A stretch of DNA of 64,000 bases from a bacterium (GTDB lineage Bacteria > Zixibacteria > MSB-5A5 > GN15 > FEB-12). Below the pieces are notes generated by a model that was not told where the DNA came from, made no database searches, and worked only from the letters and a program-made list of their open reading frames with translations. The position numbers and the translations under genes were made by a program. The stretch's first letter is position 1. Each line of letters starts with the position of its first letter. Location of the stretch: positions 496,001 to 560,000 of the forward strand of contig JADJGQ010000002.1 in NCBI GenBank assembly GCA_016708025.1, in the 5' to 3' direction. Below, in pieces: positions 24,855 to 33,120 of this stretch.

Positions 24855-25715
24855 TCACGCCAGATACCGTTCCAGCCAACTCCGTCGATACCTGTCAATG
24901 GCCCGATACGATCCATCCTTCAACGAAACATGCCCGCCATTCTCTATCACCACTAATTCGTGCGGATGCCCCAACTTCGTCAACACCGCATCCAGCGCGA
25001 TTGACTGCTCAATCGGCACCTTCTTGTCGGCTGTCCCATGTAGCAGTAGGATAGGTGTTGTCTTCGGAAACTGCGATGCTATCTGCGTCGCCGAACGTTT
25101 CCGTATCTCTTCGAACCGTTGCGAAACAGGCAAATCCCCAAACAGCTTGTCAAACAGCTTGCAGAAATCCTCGCGCACTTCGCACAACTTGTCGACATCC
25201 GAAACCCCGGCATGCACTATCGCGCACTTGAACCGGTCATACATCGTCAGCAACCGATAGGTAGTCATCCCGCCACGGCTCGCCCCTTCGACCGCGATGC
25301 GGTTCGGATCGCAATAGGGGAGAGTCTCAGCCAGACCGATCAGGTTGTACGCGTCGCGCACATCCTCGCCCCCCCAATCCTCGACCCCTTCGCCGCCATG
25401 ATTCCCACGGTACTGTGTCGCCAGAAGCACATACCCCCAGGCGGCGGTCGAGGCGAGAATCAAGTACGCCGTCAGATCCTCAAGCGAACCATGCAACCCG
25501 TACCCGCCGCGATTCCAGATGATCACCGGATACCGCCCCTCAGCTTTTGGCCGGGCGATATACCCTTTGACCTTAAAACCATCCGAGAGGTAAGTGATCT
25601 TTTCGACAACCGTATCGGTAAGCACGGTCCGGTCATACATCTTCTCGACTATCGAGGCCGGTATTGCTTTGAGCGTAACCGGATGTGAATCAACGAGTGT
25701 GGCGATAGGAGGCAT
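24855..25715 (-). CDS. Alpha/beta hydrolase, prolyl oligopeptidase (S9)-like
   Basis: A 286-residue alpha/beta hydrolase resembling the catalytic domain of acylaminoacyl/dipeptidyl peptidases. Catalytic triad candidates are Ser in GASRGG, Asp in HGTADKKVP and His in ENGGHVS, in the correct order. The segment VIIWNRGGYG before the nucleophile supplies the oxyanion-type loop. There is no beta-propeller and no signal peptide, so it is probably a cytoplasmic peptidase or esterase. The ribosome binding site (AGGAGG) just before the start is strong. Monocistronic. Confidence 0.85.
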   Translation of the reverse strand: MPPIATLVDSHPVTLKAIPASIVEKMYDRTVLTDTVVEKITYLSDGFKVKGYIARPKAEGRYPVIIWNRGGYGLHGSLEDLTAYLILASTAAWGYVLLATQYRGNHGGEGVEDWGGEDVRDAYNLIGLAETLPYCDPNRIAVEGASRGGMTTYRLLTMYDRFKCAIVHAGVSDVDKLCEVREDFCKLFDKLFGDLPVSQRFEEIRKRSATQIASQFPKTTPILLLHGTADKKVPIEQSIALDAVLTKLGHPHELVVIENGGHVSLKDGSYRAIDRYRRSWLERYLA

Positions 25716-25753
25716 GCCTGAAGTAAGTAGTTTAGTGCGGCTGGGTCAAGCAC

Positions 25754-25781
25754 GTAGGGCGGGTCCGTCTTCGAACCCGCC
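25754..25781. repeat. GTAG-type extragenic palindrome
   Basis: GTAG (25754-25757) directly followed by GGCGGGT (25758-25764), a 10-base loop and ACCCGCC (25775-25781). Same architecture as the elements flanking rsmD. Confidence 0.55.
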
Positions 25782-25797
25782 AACTCTTTTTCTGGCC

Positions 25798-25892
25798 GCA
25801 CTTCGACTTCGCTCAGTGCGACATATTGAGTTACATGTCAGCAGCGAATTCGATTCCGTTGCATTTATCGGGCTGAGCGTAGTCGAAGCCCG
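25798..25892. repeat. Inverted pair of CTTCGACTNCGCTCAG repeats
   Basis: Unit 1 (25798-25819) contains CTTCGACTTCGCTCAG between GCA and TGC arms; unit 2 (25869-25892) is CTGAGCGTAGTCGAAG on this strand, i.e. the inverted form, closed by CGGGCT/AGCCCG. Two inverted units about 50 bases apart resemble a bacterial interspersed mosaic element. Confidence 0.6.
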
Positions 25893-26013
25893 AATTTTCA
25901 CTGATCCTGTACGAAACATCGACCCACTTACTCTGTATTGCTGTTCGCATTCCACTTCACACCCGAACCATGATGCCATTGGCGGGGCAAGCCGTGCGTC
26001 AGAGGAGGCTTCA

Positions 26014-26856
26014 ATGAAACGTCTGTTGTTACCGCTGCTGTTCCTGGCGGTCGTCGGTCTGCCAATCCTTGCGCAGGCGACCATCCGCGAGATCCATATC
26101 ATGGGCTCCGCCTTTGTGCCGCTCAAAACCAAAGCCAATTACGGCGACACCATCCGTTGGATCAACATGGATGGCTTCCAGCACAACTCGGTCTCCAATC
26201 CCGGTTCGCCCAAAACCTGGAATTCCGGCCTGATCAACTCGGCTGGCACCTATCAGATTGTCATTAATCCTGCCGATGGCCGCGGGCCGTTCCCGTATAC
26301 CTGCACGATCCATCTCGGTATGATCGACACGATCTTTGTGCAGACCAAACACCAGATAAGTATCATCGATTTTGAATTTCAGCCGGCCAACCTCGTGATC
26401 AATCCTGGCGACACGGTAGTCTGGACCAATAACGGTTCCATGGAGCACACCGCGACCTCCGCGCCCGGCTCTCCCAAGACCTGGGACAGCGATCTGCTTC
26501 TGGTCAGCGAGACCTTCAGCCTGACATTTACTGCCGGCGATGGCATGGGGCCGTTCCCGTATCTCTGTACGCCGCACGCATCATTTATGAAAGACACGAT
26601 TCGTATCAACCCGCTTTTCTGCTGTATTGGCACGACCGGTAATGTCAACAAATCGGTCGCTGAGGCTCCTGATCTGTCCGATCTGTCACTGTTGATCTCC
26701 TATTTGACTCAGACACCCAAACCAACTCTGCCCTGTCTCGCCGAGGCAAATGTAAATGGGTCGGTCGCCAGTACGCCGGACCTCTCAGACCTTTCTCTGC
26801 TGATCTCTTTTCTGACTCAAACGCCAAAACCGATTTTGCCTAATTGCCCCGCTTGA
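26014..26856 (+). CDS. Secreted double cupredoxin with dockerin-like C-terminus
   Basis: A 280-residue secreted protein: signal peptide about 1-22, two plastocyanin-like domains (about 25-110 and 113-198) and a paired LSDLS dockerin-like module (205-280). Each cupredoxin has full type 1 copper ligands: His57, Cys97, His100, Met103 and His145, Cys185, His188, Met192, so both could bind copper and shuttle electrons outside the cytoplasm. The tail has two repeats of the form N-V-N ... PDLSDLSLLISYLT with weak calcium ligands. The start is set by GGAGG 7 bases before 26014; a longer frame upstream runs through the repeat region. It is convergent with the next gene and shares a terminator. Confidence 0.8.
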   Translation: MKRLLLPLLFLAVVGLPILAQATIREIHIMGSAFVPLKTKANYGDTIRWINMDGFQHNSVSNPGSPKTWNSGLINSAGTYQIVINPADGRGPFPYTCTIHLGMIDTIFVQTKHQISIIDFEFQPANLVINPGDTVVWTNNGSMEHTATSAPGSPKTWDSDLLLVSETFSLTFTAGDGMGPFPYLCTPHASFMKDTIRINPLFCCIGTTGNVNKSVAEAPDLSDLSLLISYLTQTPKPTLPCLAEANVNGSVASTPDLSDLSLLISFLTQTPKPILPNCPA

Positions 26857-26911
26857 GCCCTCTGATGGCAGGTGCGTGTGCAAGCGATACACCATCTGCC
26901 TGACGTACTCG

Positions 26912-26946
26912 AAAAAAACGGCGCCTACTCGCAGGCGCCGTTTGAA
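26912..26946. terminator. Bidirectional terminator
   Basis: AACGGCGCC (26917-26925) pairs with GGCGCCGTT (26934-26942). Seven A residues precede it and TTTGAATTT follows, so it can end both the cupredoxin gene and the convergent DUF6125-like gene. Confidence 0.85.
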
Positions 26947-26968
26947 TTTCATCTTGCATGACTTGCCG

Positions 26969-27481
26969 TTATTTCAAACTGAACCGCCAGCCGCAAAAGA
27001 ACTCTTTCCCGGCATGACCATCCGGCGGGCAACCGATACACTCTGTCACGATCCGCGGATCGATCGTCTTCGCAAATCCGGCATACTCCACCAGCCCGAC
27101 CGACTTGCACGGAAACAGCGGCAGCGCTTTCCGTTTCCTCGCCGATTGTACCCGACAATCTACCATATAGAAATCGAACGAATTAGCGGTCTCGTTCCGG
27201 ATCTCCTGCACATTGAGAAACGCATACAGCCGGAACCCAAGCGCCTTTTTCAGACCTTCAAGTCCCGATCCTTCCGCTATGTTGTGCCGCGCCATGATCC
27301 GTTTTGCCTCGATCACCGTGAACTGCTCCCAGGCCTCGGTATCCAGTTCGATCGCCTTTTCCATCCCATAGTGCTTTTCGACCGCCTGGAACCAAAGCCC
27401 GTCATGGGCCAGCCAGTTTTTGGCAAAGTCTTCAAGCATTGCGCGAAGTGTCTCTGGTGTAAGATCTGTCATTTCAGCCAT
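26969..27481 (-). CDS. DUF6125-like cytosolic protein
   Basis: A 170-residue soluble protein. The pattern FAKNWLAHDGLWFQAVE, EAWEQFTVIEAKRIM and a Cys-rich end (PCKSVGLVEY ... TECIGCPPD ... FFCGW) resembles the DUF6125 family, distantly related to L-2-amino-thiazoline-4-carboxylate hydrolase-like proteins that share the same Cys/CPPD layout. The conserved Cys and His residues suggest metal or cofactor binding, but the reaction is unknown. It has no signal peptide and stands alone. Confidence 0.6.
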   Translation of the reverse strand: MAEMTDLTPETLRAMLEDFAKNWLAHDGLWFQAVEKHYGMEKAIELDTEAWEQFTVIEAKRIMARHNIAEGSGLEGLKKALGFRLYAFLNVQEIRNETANSFDFYMVDCRVQSARKRKALPLFPCKSVGLVEYAGFAKTIDPRIVTECIGCPPDGHAGKEFFCGWRFSLK

Positions 27482-27788
27482 CTGAACATTCCTTCATAGC
27501 TTCTGTGTCCGAAGTTAAAGGTAGATATTTAGGCCCAACTTTACAAGTAGGAGATATCAGTGTATCTTACCCCTGTCGAATAGTCCGGCGCCCCCTGATT
27601 CCGCGCCCGATCGACCGGCTCTTCTGAAAAGAAACCCGTTCGATGCGCGAACCGCCCCGGGCGGTCGCCGGTTACAACAAAAAGATGCTGCATGACAAAA
27701 GATCAGTAAAAGCAAACCGGAGCCTTCAGCCGCTTCGTTTTCACTGAACCAAACCCGATACTCAAGCGTCCCTAGGTTGGAGCATACG
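27482..27788. other. Leader region of the subtilase gene
   Basis: About 300 bases between divergent genes. A reverse frame across it and into the subtilase start shows no family resemblance. I see no clear repeats or promoter; only the GGAG ribosome binding site at 27779-27782. Confidence 0.4.
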
Positions 27789-30700
27789 ATGAAGATTCTC
27801 GCCCCCTTGTTTACCCTGATATTGACCCTTGTGCTCTCCGGCAGTCTTTCGGCCGGACAACTGTCCGATGAACTGGCGCAAAAGATCGCCGCGCTGGACT
27901 CCGACCAACGAGTGAGAGTCTGGATCAAGCTCCCGCCATCCGCGCAAGCCCAGTCGTTCCGCACTTCAGTGGCCGCTGCCACCGCCGTCGAGAACCATCG
28001 CAACGCTATCAACGCGCTTAAAGAGGGACATACCTCCGCTCAGGAGAACCTGCTCTCACATCTCCAAACGCTTGAGAGTGCCAACCGGGCGTCGGCTATC
28101 AAATCCCACTGGCTGGTCAACGTCATCGAGGTTGACCTGCCGGTTGCTGAACTTGCCTCGTTGGCGTCGCGAAGCGATATCGAGTTGATCTCCCCCGAGC
28201 CGGTCATCCGGTCGATTCGCCCAACCTATGAAGCAGCCCTTTCTCCCGATGAAATACTGGCTGATTCAGTAGTTGATAATCTCGATCATATTAAAGCTCC
28301 GCAAGCCTGGGCCGCCGGTTTCACCGGCGCAGGACGTGTCATCTGCTCGTTTGATTCCGGCGTTCAGGGAGACCACCCGGCGCTTCAGCGAAGCTGGCGA
28401 GGCAAAGGAGGGAGCCGCACGGACTCGCTTGCCTCATGGTTTGATCCGGTCTTTCACCAGACCGCACCCCACACTCTGAATGGCTCGCTGTCCTTCTCCC
28501 ATGGCACCCATACTATGGGGACGATGGTCGGACTCGACTCGATCAATGATATCGCCTACGGTGTCGCCCCGGATGCCAAGTGGATCTCCGCCGGAGTGAT
28601 CGACATCGCCGGAGCCTCGATCATCGATGCTTTCGAATGGGCGGCTGATCCTGATGGCGATCCGAACACCGTCGCCGATCTCCCGGATGTCATCAACCAT
28701 AGCTGGGGATACGAAAATCGCTATGTCGGCTGTGAGGATATCTGTTACGAAATGATCGATGCTACCGAGGCGCTCGGCATCGTCAATATCTTCTCTGCCG
28801 GCAACAGCGGCTCGATTGCCCAGACTATCTACAATCCGGCCAACCGAGCTAATGATTCTCTCGACTGTTTTGCCGTCGGCAACCTACAGTTGACTCCGCT
28901 TCAGATCGTGGCCAGTTCTTCGCGCGGCCCCTCTACCTGCAATGGTGCGATCAAGCCGAATGTAGTTGCCCCCGGATATCAGATCAGGTCATCCGTCCCC
29001 AATTCAACCTATGGTATTTTGACCGGCACTTCGATGGCCGCGCCGCATGTCTCCGGCTTGGTGGCGCTGCTTCGACAGAAGAATCCCGCCGCAACGGTTC
29101 GTGAGATCAAGCAAGCTATCCTTGCGTCCACACAAACCCACGGTTGGTCCGTTCCGAGCAATACCTTCGGCTGGGGAGAGATCGATTGTCAGGCCGCTTT
29201 GAACGCACTCGCCGATCCACCAAATACTCCTCGTGTCAGGGTCTACGATTTCCTGCATGACCCGATCGCCCCGGGTGATCTTGTCTCAGGACTGGTCGTC
29301 GTTCAGAATATTGGCGACCAGGTATCGAACTTAACCGGTACTATCATCGGCACTCATCCGCTCCTGACCATCCATGACGGCAGCACCACCTTCGGCACGG
29401 TAGCGGCAGGAGCGATTGACACCGCTAATGCCAATGCTGAGATCAACGTTACTGTCTCGAACAGTGTCTTGCAGGGGACAGTTATCACCGTTCCTTTTGA
29501 GATCTCCGGGCTCGGTTACTCAGTCACCACCAGCCTCTCCTTTGTGGTCGAACCGCGCAACTCTAAAGCGATCGTCACTCACGAGACCGACCGTCTCATG
29601 TTTTCAGTCTCCAATTTTGGGGCCTATGGATTTGGCGACCCGACGTTTTTCTATACAGGTGGCGAAGGATTCAATCTGGACAGCCTCGGCAACGACTTGC
29701 TGGAGGCCGGCATTATGGCGACTACCGGCCCGACCAAAGTATCCTCTGCCATTCACTTTCTCCTGACCGAACCGAATATGGATTTTCGCGTCGCTCCCGG
29801 CGGGGATATGACCTTTGACACCCTCGGCGGTGCTATCCATCAGGTCAGTCGCTCGGTATTCGATGATTCCAATGCCACCTCGCCGATCGGCCTCGAAGTC
29901 ACTCAGCAGACGTTCAGTTTTGCAGATCCCTACAGCGACATCGTGGCCCTGCAATATGTCCTCAAAAACAACTCCGGTATTGCGATCAATACCCTTCGCT
30001 TTGGATTGAGCCTGGATTGGGATATTATCTCGTATGCGCAGAACTGCGGCGGATGGGAATCTGCCGAGCAATTCCTCTGGACGGCGCACATCAAAGATTC
30101 AGCGACTGAGAGATATATCAGGCGCTATCGCGGCGGAAAACTACTTGAGGGACCCCTCGCCACCGCCAACACGACAAATTCTTTCGTTACTCTGATCCCC
30201 TGGTGGGGAACCGGCGCCAACGGTTACACCGATCAGGAAAAGTACAGCATGCTCGTTTCTGGTGTGACCAATATTGACACCTATAAATCATCGTTTAATG
30301 ATCTGGTGCAAACTCTCGCGGCCGGACCACTCGTCCTCGCGCCAGGACAAACCGACACGGTCGTTTTTGCGCTTTTTGGCGGTAGTGATCTGCCAACTAT
30401 CCGCAATGCGGCCACTCGTTCCACCTTTGCCTACGCTCTTGTCGCCGGACAGGCGCCATCCGTCGCCGCGCAAATTCTTCCGGCAAGCGATGCCGTGATC
30501 GGTCAATTGCTGCCGACTTTTATCTGGAACCGGTCACTTGATCCTAATCCAAACGATGTTGTCACCTATACACTGCGATTTGGGACAGATCCCACTCTGA
30601 CCACAGCCTCTGAAATATTCGATCTGGCCGACACCAGCTTCACGCTCACCGACCCGCTGACCGATCTGTCAGACTACTACTGGCAGGTGGTCGCCACCGA

Positions 30701-31049
30701 CAATGTCGCCATGTCCGCCAGTTCACCGATAAGAAAATTCAGTATCGATGTTTCCACCGATATTCCCGGCGATGATCCCAATCTGCCGCACAGTTTTGCG
30801 CTGCTGCAGAACTACCCGAATCCTTTCAATCCATCGACCGTGATCGCTTTCGATCTCCCGAGAGCATCGGCATACTCATTGACTGTGTATGATATCACCG
30901 GGCGAGAGGTGCTTCAGCGAAATGGGGAGGCCCGCGCCGGACGAACCGAGATCACGTGGAATGCCGCACGCCAGGGATCGGGCCTCTATCTCTATCGCCT
31001 GACCGCCGGAAACTATTCCGCATCCCGCAAGATGCTCCTGATCAAATGA
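27789..31049 (+). CDS. Secreted subtilisin-like protease (S8) with type IX secretion C-terminal domain
   Basis: A 1086-residue exported protease. Signal peptide about 1-22, propeptide to about 155, then an S8 domain with Asp189 (SFDSG), His238 (SHGTHTMG) and Ser415 (GTSMAAPH). After a beta-rich linker there is a region of about 280 residues (TDRLMFSVSNFGAYGFG ... LAPGQTDTVVFALFGG) that recalls the domain of the tandem array at 56.5-64 kb, then a fibronectin-like segment and a Por-type sorting domain with NYPNPFNPST, YDITGREV and GLYLYRLTAG. Proteins with this ending are moved by the type IX secretion system in Bacteroidetes. The start is the ATG at 27789 with GGAG upstream; an in-frame TTG lies 12 bases earlier. 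Confidence 0.9.
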   Translation: MKILAPLFTLILTLVLSGSLSAGQLSDELAQKIAALDSDQRVRVWIKLPPSAQAQSFRTSVAAATAVENHRNAINALKEGHTSAQENLLSHLQTLESANRASAIKSHWLVNVIEVDLPVAELASLASRSDIELISPEPVIRSIRPTYEAALSPDEILADSVVDNLDHIKAPQAWAAGFTGAGRVICSFDSGVQGDHPALQRSWRGKGGSRTDSLASWFDPVFHQTAPHTLNGSLSFSHGTHTMGTMVGLDSINDIAYGVAPDAKWISAGVIDIAGASIIDAFEWAADPDGDPNTVADLPDVINHSWGYENRYVGCEDICYEMIDATEALGIVNIFSAGNSGSIAQTIYNPANRANDSLDCFAVGNLQLTPLQIVASSSRGPSTCNGAIKPNVVAPGYQIRSSVPNSTYGILTGTSMAAPHVSGLVALLRQKNPAATVREIKQAILASTQTHGWSVPSNTFGWGEIDCQAALNALADPPNTPRVRVYDFLHDPIAPGDLVSGLVVVQNIGDQVSNLTGTIIGTHPLLTIHDGSTTFGTVAAGAIDTANANAEINVTVSNSVLQGTVITVPFEISGLGYSVTTSLSFVVEPRNSKAIVTHETDRLMFSVSNFGAYGFGDPTFFYTGGEGFNLDSLGNDLLEAGIMATTGPTKVSSAIHFLLTEPNMDFRVAPGGDMTFDTLGGAIHQVSRSVFDDSNATSPIGLEVTQQTFSFADPYSDIVALQYVLKNNSGIAINTLRFGLSLDWDIISYAQNCGGWESAEQFLWTAHIKDSATERYIRRYRGGKLLEGPLATANTTNSFVTLIPWWGTGANGYTDQEKYSMLVSGVTNIDTYKSSFNDLVQTLAAGPLVLAPGQTDTVVFALFGGSDLPTIRNAATRSTFAYALVAGQAPSVAAQILPASDAVIGQLLPTFIWNRSLDPNPNDVVTYTLRFGTDPTLTTASEIFDLADTSFTLTDPLTDLSDYYWQVVATDNVAMSASSPIRKFSIDVSTDIPGDDPNLPHSFALLQNYPNPFNPSTVIAFDLPRASAYSLTVYDITGREVLQRNGEARAGRTEITWNAARQGSGLYLYRLTAGNYSASRKMLLIK

Positions 31050-31102
31050 TCGGGTGCGCCAACGGAAAATCTGATGGGCCGGTGCAGATGCATCGGCCTT
31101 TC

Positions 31103-32194
31103 TTATGTAAGGAATAAGTTGGTGGTCGGGATCCCGAATTCCGTGCTGAGCTTTTCCGCTTCGGCCTGAGTGTGGCAGAAGAGACGAAGTGCCTCTGGCC
31201 CGAGACTCGCCAGCGAGAGATCCCCCGGATATCGAGACTCCGCCTCCTGTCGCCAATCCGTCTTGGTTCCGATCGACTGACATCGCCAAGGCCATTTTTC
31301 ATATTCAGCCGGCTTTGTTGTGTCATAGTAGATGACCGGAAGAATGCCAAGCTCCGTTGCGATATCCTCGCGTATGCCGATCCCATACGGTTCAAAACTC
31401 AGCTCTGCATACCGTGCTCGCCATTTCATCAGCGGGATCAGATCGCGCGGCGTGAGGGCAGAAAAAGCGACTGTTGGAAAGTTCGACGGCATATGTCGCG
31501 GCGACCCGATCAATAACCGGCTGCCGGCGATGCGACGTATCGTCTCATATGCCGAGCGAGGAAATCTCGTCGATTGTATCAACGCGCGGTAATAGTCGAT
31601 ATGCAGTTCCCTCGGCCATGCCCCATGCGGCGTCCGTGTCCAGTGTATCAAGTATCGACGGGGGAGAAGGTCCACTTCCGGATTGATCCTCTCCGCTTCA
31701 ACATGCAAAGCTACTGTCTCTGCATCGCGTGTCGGGTGAACCAGGAAATCGGAGATCACCTGCTTACCTTCTCGACTCGCCGCTTGCAGGAGTGAATCCA
31801 TATGACCGCCGGATCGAACAGCGATCGGTATCAAGATGTCAGCATCCGCCACCACCGCCTGATCCCGACAGGCAAGTTGCTCCTCCTTGCTGTCTCCGCC
31901 GTATTCAACGTCGACAAACTCAACCCCTTCGTTCGGCAGGGCGAACTGCCTGGAGATCTCGGATCTGGATAAGGAGTGAGGAGATTTTGGTGGAAGATAG
32001 AGACGAAGTGGAACACGATGCATCGACGCTAGCGCGGTCACCAATTCCCAGGTCTGCATCCCGATCGAACTGCAGAGCGTCAGATGTCGATTTTTCACCC
32101 AATCGACTGCGCTAACTACCGTCCTTACCCAGGGAGTGACTCCCGATGGTCTCAACGGTTGTCGCGAGACAAGTATGGCTGCCCGTTCCGCCAC
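31103..32194 (-). CDS. Uncharacterised protein, last gene of the metal-transport operon
   Basis: A 363-residue soluble protein I do not recognise. The first half looks like a Rossmann or SLOG-type nucleotide-binding fold (LTLCSSIGMQTWELV, ADILIPIAVRSGG); the second half has well-formed motifs that look conserved (LIHWTR, SRLLIGSPRH, VAFSALTPRDL, YAELSFEPYGIGI, LPVIYYDT). It starts with GTG, chosen because GGGGGA lies 5 bases upstream. It lies only 29 bases after the permease gene on the same strand, so it probably belongs to the manganese/zinc operon. No signal peptide or membrane helix. Confidence 0.65.
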   Translation of the reverse strand: MAERAAILVSRQPLRPSGVTPWVRTVVSAVDWVKNRHLTLCSSIGMQTWELVTALASMHRVPLRLYLPPKSPHSLSRSEISRQFALPNEGVEFVDVEYGGDSKEEQLACRDQAVVADADILIPIAVRSGGHMDSLLQAASREGKQVISDFLVHPTRDAETVALHVEAERINPEVDLLPRRYLIHWTRTPHGAWPRELHIDYYRALIQSTRFPRSAYETIRRIAGSRLLIGSPRHMPSNFPTVAFSALTPRDLIPLMKWRARYAELSFEPYGIGIREDIATELGILPVIYYDTTKPAEYEKWPWRCQSIGTKTDWRQEAESRYPGDLSLASLGPEALRLFCHTQAEAEKLSTEFGIPTTNLFLT

Positions 32195-32223
32195 AATTCC
32201 CCCGAAATATTGTCTGTCCGAAA

Positions 32224-33120
32224 TTAAGCCGTTTTGTCCGCCGGTTGTACCCGCGCCGATGCATACTTCATCTGGCTGATCCGGCGATAGACCTGCGTGC
32301 CGATCAAAACTACCGCAAAGACCACCCCGCCCACCACCGCCATAAACCCGGCGATTGAGGCATCAAAATAGGATGCCCCATAAAATCCACCTATGGCGCA
32401 GAACATGCCAATCACAACTGACAGGATCAACATCACATGTAGTCGGGAGGTCAACAGGTAAGCAGTCGCCCCCGGGATGATCAGCATCGCTACTACCAGG
32501 ATCGCTCCGACCGACTCAAACGCCGACACCACGGTCAGCGAGACCATGGTCATCAGCAGGTAGTGCCAGAGCTTCTCTCTTATGCCGACCGCCACCGCCA
32601 TCTGCGGATCAAACGAACTGATCTTGAGCTGCTTGAAAAAGAGCAGGATGAACGCGAGATTGGCCAACAAAACGCCTCCCAATATCCAGACCGCGCGCGG
32701 ACCAAGGTCAGTTGTTCCGACCATAAAACGATTCCACGGCGTATAGGCGATCTCGCCATACAGCACGCATTCTTGATCCAGGTCAACCTGCTCCGCGAAC
32801 ATCGCCACCATGATCACACCAACCGCGAAAAGGAGGGTAAAGACGATCCCCATCGCGGCATCACTGTAAACCCGTCGAGTCTGGCTTAGTATCTCCGTAA
32901 GGTAGGCGGTCAGCAACCCAAACAGACCAGCGCCGATAACCATCGGCACAACATTCCGACTACTGGTGATCAGAAACGCCAGGACCAGCCCCGGGAGAAC
33001 CGCATGCGAGATCGCATCCCCGAGCATCCCGTTCTGGCGAAGTACCAGGAAACTGCCGATCAATGCCAGAGCCGAAGCAGCCAGCAGACCGGTGATTATC
33101 ACCCAAAGATCCGGCGTCAT
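32224..33120 (-). CDS. Metal ABC transporter permease (MntB/ZnuB/TroD-like)
   Basis: A 298-residue inner-membrane protein of the ABC-3 family with about eight hydrophobic helices. The early motif FLVLRQNGMLGDAISHAVLPGLVLAF (hallmark GDAISHAVLPG) is the family signature, including the coupling region. It overlaps the upstream permease by ATGA. It would pair with the permease-DtxR fusion to form a heterodimeric channel for Mn2+, Zn2+ or Fe2+; the regulator and the divergent exporter favour manganese. Confidence 0.9.
   Translation of the reverse strand: MTPDLWVIITGLLAASALALIGSFLVLRQNGMLGDAISHAVLPGLVLAFLITSSRNVVPMVIGAGLFGLLTAYLTEILSQTRRVYSDAAMGIVFTLLFAVGVIMVAMFAEQVDLDQECVLYGEIAYTPWNRFMVGTTDLGPRAVWILGGVLLANLAFILLFFKQLKISSFDPQMAVAVGIREKLWHYLLMTMVSLTVVSAFESVGAILVVAMLIIPGATAYLLTSRLHVMLILSVVIGMFCAIGGFYGASYFDASIAGFMAVVGGVVFAVVLIGTQVYRRISQMKYASARVQPADKTA

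Noticed and set aside
25594..26013. 140-codon N-terminal extension of the cupredoxin protein
   Set aside because: It overlaps the hydrolase gene antisense and the repeat elements; signal peptide and GGAGG place the start at 26014.
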